NCBI GenBank assembly: GCA_026315105.1
Contig: CM048750.1
Location: forward strand, 398,907,002-398,971,001
Origin: Locusta migratoria
Lineage: Eukaryota; Arthropoda; Insecta; Orthoptera; Acrididae
Direction of reading: 5' to 3'
Length of the DNA: 64,000 nt
Position 1 is the first letter of the stretch; each line of letters starts with the position of its first letter. The notes below the pieces were generated by a model. That model was not told the origin of the DNA. It saw only the letters and a list, made by a program, of their open reading frames with translations, and searched no databases. The position numbers were made by a program, and so were the translations under genes. Below, in pieces: positions 35,264 through 45,432 of the stretch.

Positions 35264-36224
35264 TACCGTCAAATGGGGTGATTTCAGACGTTATGGTTTA
35301 TCTTCTCTTTTCCACATAGCAACGAATTAGCGCTAATTTCCAACTCTGCGTGCTGCTTATTTTATGCACGAGACTGTAATTCCCGTTCTCCGCATTTGGA
35401 TCGATTGTTTACCAATGCAATAATCAGTCCGACAGTCTTATTGTCGAAAGTTCTCGCTGTGTTATGGAGAGGAAACTTTCTGGTGTTGCGACTGGCGGAA
35501 AAGTATTGTAGCATCCATTGCCAATGAGATCAGTAGGCTGCGGCACTGTGAGAAGTTTTGTACCAGATTGTTGAGTTTTGTGTAAAGTTTCAAAGTAATG
35601 GAGGTTTTTTTGAAATTGTGTGGGGTGATTTCAGACAATGCCGAGAATGTATAAAAGTAAGAAAGGTATTAAAGATCATTGTAATTATGATGCAGAAATT
35701 TTAAAGAAAGCAGTTAAAGATATTCAATGTGGCAAATTACTGTATAGAAAAGCCTTTAATAAATAAAATTCCTTATCTCAGTCCTTATCCTTATTTTAAT
35801 GATGGACGACCTTAAAATATGTTAAAAGTCACTAAAATCAAACAGAAGGAAAGGTAGAATAAAAAAAGATCTATTTGTGTCAAAATCACCCCATACACTT
35901 CAAAACACTGGACAGAGATTTAAAATACACATGTGTCCGAAATCATGCCAGTCTATGGGGTGATTTCGGACACTTTATTTGTCTTTTACAGACTGTTCTG
36001 TAGGTTCTTGGCAGAATATTTGATTCATTTTGAGTGAAACACATGGGATAATTGTGCAATATTCTGCATCTCAGGCAAAAGGAGATGCCATAGACATTAG
36101 GATATTTTATTGGACATACATATACCCTATAACGTCTGTAAGAAACAACGAAATCTGACAAAACCTATGAAAGTTACAGTGAAAGTAACCTCAAAACTGT
36201 CCGAAATCACCCCATTTGATGGTA
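35264..36224 (+). mobile_element. pogo-like transposon, internally deleted, 26-bp TIRs
   Basis: The ends are taccgtcaaatggggtgatttcagac-type inverted repeats at 35264-35289 and 36199-36224, with 24 of 26 matching and TA outermost, as expected for the TA-inserting pogo/Tc1-mariner group. The motif ggggtgatttc(a/g)gac recurs inside at 35622-35636 and 35957-35971 (plus), and at 35883-35892 and 35935-35949 (minus, partial). Inside is only the start of a transposase frame, so it is a non-autonomous deletion derivative. Confidence 0.85.
35638..35766 (+). CDS. Truncated pogo-type transposase N-terminus, 42 aa
   Basis: MPRMYKSKKGIKDHCNYDAE begins one base after an internal copy of the terminal motif, and ILKKAVKDIQCGKLLYRKAF resembles the first helices of the helix-turn-helix domain that opens pogo/Tigger transposases. 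The frame ends at TAA 35764-35766, long before any DDE domain. The protein would at most bind DNA; whether it is made is unknown. Confidence 0.55.
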   Translation: MPRMYKSKKGIKDHCNYDAEILKKAVKDIQCGKLLYRKAFNK

Positions 36225-36280
36225 GTTAAAACAATTGGAATGTCTCTGCAGTATTTTTTGAGTGTTTTACTGTATGAAGA

Positions 36281-36794
36281 TATAATAATGGAAAGTCCAG
36301 GTTGGAATAAATAATATAGTGAGGACAGTTTACAACTCACCGCAAAGACGTGGCGACGAGCTGCGACAGGCACATACAAAAGACACACACATACAACACA
36401 TTCAGCTATCGGCCATGGCCTTCTTCAGAAAATAGAGCGCTCACGCAATCACACAGGCACACAACACAGTCATACAACCATCACCTCCGACTGCCACACT
36501 TCGAATCACGCTCTGCAGCGAATCGGGGACCCGCCTCCCCACTCCATTCCACTCAGGAATGGAGTGGGGAGGCGGGTCCCCGATTTGCTGCAGAGCGTGA
36601 TTCGAAGTGTGGCAGTCGGAGGTGATGGTTGTATGACTGTGTTGTGTGCCTGTGTGATTGCGTGAGTGCTCTATTTTCTGAAGAAGGCCATGGCTGATAG
36701 CTGAATGTGTTGTATGTGTGTGTCTTTTGTATGTGCCTGTCGCAGCTCGTCGCCACGTCTTTGCGGTGAGTTGTAAACTGTCCTCACTATATTA
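36281..36794. mobile_element. PLE snapback palindrome with 15-bp target duplication
   Basis: Arms 36308-36550 and 36556-36798 are reverse complements over about 240 bp with only a few mismatches, turning on a 5-base loop (actca). tttactgtatgaaga flanks the element at 36266-36280 and 36795-36809. The complete terminus is on the left (36281-36307, ending with the ccaggttgga block), and the right arm lacks those 27 bp. The sequence is the same PLE subfamily as 28658-29032, but the turn lies about 50 bp further in. Confidence 0.88.
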
Positions 36795-37184
36795 TTTACT
36801 GTATGAAGAGTCATAAATACTAGGTAAAATTAAAGGGTTGGTGTTAATATGAAAGATTTCAGTATGAAAATCTCGCAATGTATAAATTGTGCGTTAGTAA
36901 CAGGTGATTTGCAAACATTATGTGTTAATGCTTTTATCACTGACTAGTATATTTTTGATTATCCCTACATTCTGAAATTGACAATGACTGTACTCACAAT
37001 CACCTCGGTTGTGGTGTCGTAAAATATGTGAATGATTATCGTTCACCATCTTTTCATTGTAAGTATACGGCGTATAGGAAATAATGATAATAGACTGATA
37101 TTGATGACTCTGAACAATTTTCAACATTTTCTTCCCTTCATGATTTCCAATGTTGCTCTCTCTTGTATTTTCTTCTTTCTTCAT

Positions 37185-38192
37185 CCAGGCAAAAATATGG
37201 AAACACTGTGAGAAATGCTGTTTGAACATAAAGGCAGATTCTAGCCAAACCTGCAGATTGTGCTCTTGTATTTGACAACGAACAGCACCTGTGCAATGAC
37301 CTCACTAGGGTTTAAGTGTCAGAAATGGGCCCTATGGGTTGTGACTGCAATATGTGGTTTCAAATGTGGGCAAATTGTTGGTACTTTGTAGAATGGGTGC
37401 TTCCACAAGTGGATTTATATTGAATTTCTATTCTGCATATATTTGTTAAGTCACAACATTTACAGAAGTATGAGACAGACTGCCATTAAAGAGAATTGTG
37501 ACAAAAAACAATGAATGACAGTTGCAAAAGACGCTAAAGGACTGAATGCCTTACTCATCATCACAGTACTGAAACAGTATAAATGGAGTTCTACAAAGTG
37601 GGTATTGCAGGGTGATCTGGAATTCCACAAGCACTCGTAAGTGATCCAGATGCCTGTAACAGAAAAATGTTGATTCAGAGCCAAAAACCTGAAAGCAATA
37701 GAAGGAAGTCATTTGGACAGCTGGATATTTTTTCACAAAGTTTACAACTGATGGTCAAGTTTACATTGTATGCCATTCAAGTCTACGATGCATGCTGCGT
37801 GATGCCAAAAGTGAAAACTAGTAGAGATTCAGTAATAATTTGAACACACATATTTTTGTATGGACATAATAGCTTGTGTTTACAAAGTTCGCATTACCCG
37901 GGACTGGTTTTGTTAACAGAAGGGTAAATTGTCACATTCCCATTGCCACCACAGTCACCATATAGCCATGATATTGTACCTTTGTTATTCCTTTTGAGAC
38001 AAGGGTGCATGATCATTATCCATCTTCAACATCATTATTTTGCAGAAGGAAGGGAATAAGATTCCCTTGAAAAGTGTACAGGTCTACTATTTACTCATTC
38101 TGATATGGCTGGAAGTTAGAGAGCCATCTACTCCAAATTAAGCATGATACGGTGTTGTATATTTTGGTGTTTCCATATTTTTCCAGTTCCCT
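37185..38192. mobile_element. Tc1/mariner-like element, decayed
   Basis: The left end (ggcaaaaatatggaaacac, 37188-37206) and the right end (ggtgtttccatatttttcc, 38165-38183) are inverted repeats, the left one with a small gap. Near 37950 the plus strand gives PLPPQSPYSHDIVP, like the PQSPDLNPIE block of Tc1-type transposases. No open frame survives. Confidence 0.55.
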
Positions 38193-40689
38193 GTATGTCT
38201 CTTCACTTAATTATTGTGATAAAAATGTAAGAGTAGTGATCATTGTCGTTATTGTTTTCATAATTCCATATCTTTGATTTTATGAGGAAGAAAAATAAAA
38301 GTTACTATCATAGATATTTTAATTACACACAGGAAAAAGACTTGTGAAACATCAACTTTGCTCAAAGACATATAGACACTATTCCTGAAGGGAATGTATG
38401 CAAATAAAGCAGGAAGTATGAAAGAATCAAATTTATAACGTTAGCAGTCAGATGAAATAAGAGTTAGTGCAATTTAAGGTGACAACCTACATAACACTTT
38501 TTTCAGTACTTATATTAATCACAGATAATAGTTCAAACAAGTGCAGGAGTGTACCTGGCTGAAAACACATATGTCAAAAATCTACATTTTGGCATCACTG
38601 TTACTGATTCAATGCTGAAGTTAGCTGGTATATAGTGTACCTTTTAGTGCTTATTATTGTCCATTCTTTTTAATTTGTGACTTTCAGGATAACATATGTG
38701 GCTGTACACCTTTTTTCATGCAATCTTTACAGCTAGCTTACATAAAAAATTTTAATGATTGGAAGTTTTTGAAAAGCTGTTTGTCCTAGCATGTATACAA
38801 AGGTTACAATTTTTTTCAGATAAATAACTTTGTTGTTACTCTTTATTAAACATGTGTATGTACTTTAAACAATCACTCATGTAGAATTACTGGTATTGTG
38901 TTAATCGTGTGATTATACCATTGAAGACAAGCAGTATCGAACTCACTGTTTAACTGACTGGGTGAATTCATGTTAGATTCCATCAACTCTACTTTCTTCG
39001 ACAACTCTGCTGAAATGTTGCAAGGCAGTGCACCCTTGCCAAAAACACCTTATTTTGAAAGACTCACCACCATTGCAAATAGTGGAGTTTGCAGGAATTC
39101 GTCAGATTCAGGTAGTGTGGTACAGGTTGCAATGGCCAACTACAGAGGGTTTTTGTGTTTGGTGTGCTGTGTGTTCATTGAATGGTCACAGTAGTAAATT
39201 ACTGTTAATCATTGTTGGCTGTTGATTTTGGGTGTGTAGTGTGCAGGTTGGGCCATGATGTGTTAAGGCCGTGATATGCCTTGTTGTTTGTTTTGTCTTA
39301 TGAATTGCGTGCTTTGTAGCTGTAAATATGAGTGGTTACTTATCCTGTTTTGTGATATGTTTTATAATATAATTATGTATAGACAAAACTGAGTCTTTGG
39401 CTTTTGGTGTACAATTTTTTGTGTGCCTGTGTGTGTTTTGCTATGGATTGGATGCTTATAAAACGCCTGCTGTAAAAAAATTGCTTGGTTGCTTGTATTT
39501 AATGGCTGAAATGCTACAATTTAAAATTGCTTTTGTAGGTACAATAGAATACAATTAAATCAAAGAAAAACCAATAAGTTAGTAAGAATACAAACTAAAG
39601 TGACTGACACATCAGGAGCAAAACGTTTGAAATTTTATTCAAAGCTGAAATAAAAGACAAACATGTTTTCAAGAAATACACTAAATGAAAGACCAACACA
39701 TAACAAAGAAATATGCAAGAGCACAATTCAGCATAATATATTCCCTATCAACAAAATTGAAAGGAATATTACGATCAATGTGCTTTCCCTTGCACTGTCT
39801 TCCAGTATATTTTCTTAAACTGTCACTGTTTGAGTTCTTTGTTCTTGTATTCATTAAATGATGCTTACAGATTTTAGAGGTAATTCATCACCGTTCATAA
39901 AATTTATCTAATTATGTTGTAACACATAACAGATGATTCTGTGTGGCCATCCATTAACATATTTGGGTCCAGCTAAACATTTTATGCAATAGAATGTATT
40001 ACCATACATTAATAACATTCTCTATAAATAATAAGCCTGAATTCACCTTACCAATATGACAAAAAATGCACAAAATAACATTTTAATAACAGTGTCCGTA
40101 CATGAAATTATTGTGAAACCCAAAATCTTTTATCACTAGTCTTTTACTGTATTATTAGGTTACTACACTTCTAAAGCTGAGTGTTGTTGCACCTAGGCAT
40201 TCAGTTGAGATAATATTTACGTATATAGTCATTGGAAAATATTGTAATGCAGCACTATATGACATGATGTGAAAAGGGTAAGATTGTTTTCATTTATTCG
40301 TTGTCAGCATCATGCAATTTTTGCTAGAAAAATTGCAGCTAATTCAACAATTTAGTTTTCCTAAGGAGCTGACAATGAGTCATTGCTGTGAGAAAACGTA
40401 TCAAAGTGTTATTGAAAAATTCCAGTATTGCTCCACAATATATGTATATAAAGCAGTTATTGCTCAGCATCATCTGCTTATAATACACTCATGGTTAAAA
40501 AATAAATAAATAAATAAAATAAAATAACAATGCAACCTGAACACTTTGAAAGAACAGAGATAGGAAGTTCATATTCACACAGCATGTTCATAAGTATATT
40601 CTGAAGAACTGAGTAGCATTTCAGTGACCTTAGTTCAGTAAGCGTTCTTTGCCTAGTTGGTACAGGGTCTGCCATGGGCCTTGATGACT
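38193..40689. other. Unassigned sequence
   Basis: A plus-strand frame at 38970-39194 (74 codons) is not recognised, and no splice sites or conserved motifs support it. Otherwise AT-rich with no visible repeat ends. Confidence 0.45.
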
Positions 40690-41065
40690 TGTTTCATGTA
40701 TTATGGAAATGAATCTTATGAGTGAATGGCATCCTGTGGTGTAGCCCTCCATGCTGCATTAAACTGGTTCCACATTTAATCTGTGGTGGTTGGCATATTC
40801 AGTACTGCAACTGTTGTTTCACCATATCTCACACATTTTCGGTTGGCAACAACTCTGATAATCTGATGTGCCATGCAGCAGCATGCATTTGTGCATTGTT
40901 TTGCTGAAATATGGCATCTGGCGTGTCATGCAAAAAGGGTACAACTACGGGTCGCAGGAAATCATTTGTATATGTCTAACTGGTCACACTACCCTGGACG
41001 TGTACCAACTGAGTTTTGTGGTTGTATTTGAGAGCACCCTGCACCATAAGGCATTGATCTGGTGC
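40690..41065 (-). pseudogene. Tc1-like transposase fragment
   Basis: The minus strand reads VPFLHDTPDAIFQQNNAQMH then RLSELLPTENV. Tc1-type transposases normally have FQQDNARPH here; the catalytic aspartate is replaced by asparagine, and a stop follows NV. Only about 120 codons of the DDE domain remain, and no TIRs were found nearby. Confidence 0.7.
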
Positions 41066-41372
41066 TGAACTTGAGTGTATTTTACAACTATGGCTGCATG
41101 TTGTATTACTTTGAATTTATTTTATTTGCACATTTGACCAATTTTGACAGAATCTATCTCTCATTGTCAGCATAAGTTCTGAAGATGACAGCCAGATTCT
41201 GTCAAAGCTGTTCTTCTCTCTCATTTTAAGGATTAGGAAATACTGTATTTTCTGGCATATTAGATGCACTGTCATAAAAGACACACCCACTTTTTAAGAC
41301 TTTACTTAGGGAAAAAAATTCACACTTTATACAGCTACAGCAGTATAATTACAATACATATGTTCATGTACA

Positions 41373-42640
41373 TCAAATATCTAGGCAATATAAGTCGGAA
41401 AAAGTACTCACTTTTTTCTTATCATCCTCAAATCCATTAAATTGTTCTTCAGAGCTGAAGGAAGAAATACTTGAAGTCGTTTTGTCAGGACATGAATCCT
41501 CATCCAGTAAATTAACTTCTGTCTCATCCATTGCATTACTGGTTAAACACTTCTTAAGTGATTTAATCACTATTTCAGTTTTTATAGTCCCATGAAGCTT
41601 TGACTCACTCACAAATTTAAGGAATGGTAGGTCTCTTCCTCCTTCCAGATGGTGTAGTTTCAAAATCTGTAGATTGCATCATTGTGTTTCACTTTTTCTT
41701 CATGAGACCCTTAAATGGTTCACTGATGTATACCTCTAATGGCAAAAGTAAACTGTTTAGCCTTCCAGGAATGATAGCTATCTGAGTCTTCAATTTATTC
41801 AGTCTATTTTTAAAATCTTCCATTCTGTGAGAATGAAATTGATCCCATAGTAACAGGGCAAGCTACTTCAGGAGGCTTCCAGCTCACCTAGACCAACTTC
41901 ATTTATCCATCCAGCTTTTATTGTGTTTCAGGAGTTGTTCCTATGGATGTGTCTTTCTTTTAAAAATCAGAAGTGGTGGCAATTTTGTCCTATCAGCACA
42001 GCATATCACTACTGTGTAACAAGTCTTTTCGTGCCCTGAAGTTTTAAAAATAATCCTTTTTGTGCCCCTGAAATCCACAGTTCTGTTAGAATGTACATCA
42101 AAAGTAATCAGCATCTCGTCAATGTTTGCAAGATGCAAAACTTCAAATTTCACTCTTTTTCTTGTGTTAATGACATATTGATGAAATTTGTTGCTCATAC
42201 TCTACTGGCATGTAAAGTGATATTTTTTGTCTTTATCCAAATAGAAAGCCAATATTTCTTCATAAATCTTGAACACCGTGATGTTGATCCAGTAAAATAT
42301 GCAATCCCTTTCATAGTAGCTATTGCTTTCACCTCATGAATGATCATTTTTGTACAAACTGAAATTCCTGGTTTTCTGCCTCTAAAACCCAAGTATTGAG
42401 TTCTGCTCTAAGTTGTGGTCATTTAACAGTACCACTTCTCAGTTTATGTTTGCTACAAGGTGCTTTCTTTAAAATATATTTCTGATTCCACCAAGTTCTT
42501 ATCATCTTTTCATCTGGAAGTTGCCAAAATGCCTTTCTGCGGCCTTGTTTCCATGCTTGTTAGTATATTCTATCACTTGCAGCCTAAATGCAATAGTGTA
42601 ACAGTGGCATTTCTCTGCCGTAGTTCGCAAATAAAACCAC
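41373..42640 (-). pseudogene. Tigger/pogo-type transposase, decayed
   Basis: Read on the minus strand: helix-turn-helix FRLQVIEYTNKHGNKAAERH (42600), middle block GRKPGISVCTKMIIHEVKAI (42380), and the DDE core with DEMLITFDVHSNRTVD and KTSGHEKTCYTVVICCADRT then LPPLLIFKRKT (42120-41950). C-terminal blocks follow at 41760-41373 (PGRLNSLLLPLEVYISEPFK; acidic tail). This is the order of CENP-B/pogo-like transposases. Stops and frameshifts break it into at least four pieces. Its family differs from the 35264 element. Confidence 0.8.
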
Positions 42641-42974
42641 AGTATAAGGCCAACGGAAATGAATTGCTGTACTAAGCACAATAATTGAAGTTTCAATGAA
42701 CAAAAGAAAATTGTATTTACATTGATTTCAAAACATTGTTCCCAACATTGTTGCTTCAATTTGTGACAGTGTAATAAGTTTAAAATCCCTCAGGGGACTT
42801 ATAGATCTTTTGTGAGCACATCCATGGGTGAGCATGGGGTGCCGAACTAATGCAGTTCTTCTTCCTTCTTTCCTCCCTGGACTGCATTTTCTTTCCCTTC
42901 CCACCTTTCCTATTGTATCTAGTCTTTCCTCTATTCTTCAGTCTTCTCACTTGAACTGGTTTGTTGTCTTGCCA

Positions 42975-43540
42975 ATGTAAAATTTTGTGCAGCAGAGTTG
43001 TTAAATCACATCTCCGCTTTCACAGGTGGCCTTGACCTCTGATGAGGTAGGATAAGCCTGTGACACGACTGTAATAGGAACTGGTGGGTGATTCGATTGG
43101 TCAGGTTTTGCATTGGAGTCTTCCACATGGATATGATCCCTGTTGTAAGGGGTTGGAATTGGGAGTTGATAGGGATAGAATAGGATGTTGTGGACACTGG
43201 ATGGGCAACAGAAGACCACTTTAGGACGGCTTGGAAGGGTGTTGGGTAGGTCATGTTTCATTTCAGGTCATGGTGAGAGATAATCAAAGCCTTGATGAAG
43301 GATGTGATTTAATTGTTCCAGTCAGGGTGGTATTGGGTGACAAGGACACCTCATTTTATTGGGGATGGAGGGAGTATTGTTGGTGTGTGGGAATATCGCA
43401 ATGGAAATCTGTTTGCAGACTAAGTCAGGGGGGTAATGTCTGTCTGCAAAGGCCTTTGTGAAACCTTCAGCATGTTGTGTAAGGGACTTCTCATCACTGC
43501 AAATTTGCCATACATGGGTGGCAAAGCTATAAGGGAGTGA
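42975..43540 (-). mobile_element. PLE fragment, minus strand
   Basis: 'gataagcctgtgacacgact' and 'gtcttccacatggatatgat' repeat blocks found at 34340-34420. The minus strand encodes diverged PLE C-terminal sequence with no recognisable catalytic motif. Confidence 0.65.
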
Positions 43541-43606
43541 TTTTTACGTTATATATTATTTGACTCGCTGATTTTCAGCTGTTACATAATCATCAGTTAC
43601 AAACAA

Positions 43607-45112
43607 TCTAATATATAAAGCAGAATGTCCGTATGTTTGTACATGTTGCACACAAATCTACAGTTTTGTTCCAATCTTTATTACATTTTGTAAACGTAAG
43701 CTTCAATCTATGAGGACGGTCACCATAAGTGTAAGAATCACGTACGATACATAGTTCACGAGATATGACGTCGTAAACAATGAGATGCGAGAAAAACTGT
43801 TGCATTTAGCGACAATGCTGCTCATTTTCTCCTAAACCACTGGGCCGATTTCAACCAAATTTGGTACACACATTCCTTAATGTGAGGTAACAATTGCTGC
43901 AGGGTTAAGAATCACATATGATACATGGTTCAGAAGATATGACATCATAAACAATATGAATCGCAAAAGACTGCCCCACAATGCACCGAGACTTTATAAA
44001 TACACTATACAAGAATGAGAGTACTTAGCGACTTGCAACAAACTTTAAACATAATTTCATACTTTTATTAAACTTTTTCTTGCTTACAACCATAGCAAAA
44101 AGATGAAAGGAAAAAAGTTTCTTGCTTACTACTTTTCCGCTGTTTATGGAGTAAAACTATGGCATTCGGTATGACATTACAATTTATAGGTTGTACACTA
44201 CAAATTGTAGCTGCAGGAAATTTTACGGACAGTATACACACATATAGTTGAATGTACCTTCTAAATTGTATCACAGTACAACACATAGTTCATGAGATAT
44301 GAGCATATAAACAGTAACGTTCCTGGAAAACGGTCTCATCACGCACAGGTTTCAATGTATTACTTCTTTACTATTAACTCTGTTCACAACAGATTTTACT
44401 GACATACAGCACTTATACAAGTGACTATATAACTACAAAATTATTCAATTGTACAACACATACTTCAATAAAAATGAGATCCTTGGCCAAGGGGAGGGGC
44501 AGGGCACCTCTGGAGAGTGGTGTTGACAACTTTGAGCTTTAAAGCACACATGGATACAGCCATAGCAGTAGACTTCTTTAGAGTTATAAGGAAAGGAAGA
44601 GAATGAAACAGAGTACATACAACTAATTCCCATTATTTACAACTGATCTGGCATTTAACTTCAAGAGAATACAGTTTTCAGTGAAACATGCATTTTATTT
44701 TGTGATTAATAAACCACAGGGCAATCTATTCAATACTGTGGAGTGGATTTGATAAACCCACGTTTCTCAAACGGACAGCTTTATGTCACTTGCTCAGGGA
44801 TGGCCTCACCAAAGAAATTATTCATATTAGATCCTGGACAAGCAACAAGAAATATTGTTTATAGTAAAGTTGTGAATTAAATGAATGTATGAATGTTACA
44901 TATCATATGTATTTTGATTGTTATCTTTCTTTGTTTGGATACTGTACTTAAAAATTTATATATTACATAAGACAGCCTTATTTCTTATATATTCTGCAAT
45001 AAATATATTATATTATTAAGAAGGAGATGGACAGAGAGAGAGAGAAGGAATAGGAGTACTAACTCAAGGCCTGAATAAATAAATACCCGGGCAATGCCAG
45101 GTTTTCAGCTAG
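43607..45112 (+). mobile_element. Non-autonomous Helitron
   Basis: The 5' end is TCTAATATATAAAGCAG, preceded by A. The 3' end is gggcaatgccaggttttcagCTAG, followed by T. This satisfies the Helitron rules: insertion between A and T, 5' TC, 3' CTRR, and a GGC-AAT-GCC hairpin about 11 bases before the end. Inside, 'gttcacgagatatgacgtc' (43755) and 'gttcagaagatatgacatca' (43931) are diverged direct repeats. No Rep/helicase is encoded. The end sequences match, from memory, Helitron families of other insects. Confidence 0.85.
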
Positions 45113-45432
45113 TAAAGATATAAACATGTAGCTGTAGAGTGTTTGCGTTCAGAAATCTTAATCTGGTGTATCAGAAATGTCTCAGGTTATTTTTAAAGAT
45201 AACAAGTGCTATTACTTTAGAACTGAACTGAGAGAAATTGTGCAATTTAAAGTGCTGTGTAAAATTACTGAACATAGATGATGTGTGTGACATATTAAAT
45301 GCAACAAATTACAACACTTGTCATGAGAAGGAATATAAATTGAAATAATAAACTTTATTAACATGTGTCAGACAAATTAGGTGAACAAATGATCTTATTT
45401 CAAACAGGTCAGAAGTTTGAAAACATGTAAAT

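Noticed and set aside
28150..36800. CRISPR array suggested by repeated blocks
   Set aside because: Repeats are long, inverted and transposon-derived, with no regular spacer length; the genome is eukaryotic.
38970..39194. 74-codon frame as a host exon
   Set aside because: No recognisable motif and no supporting acceptor/donor pair; length is within chance for this composition.
41130..41205. Small inverted repeat around ttctgaagatgacagcc as another hammerhead
   Set aside because: CTGAAGA is followed by no hairpin and no GAAA at the right distance.
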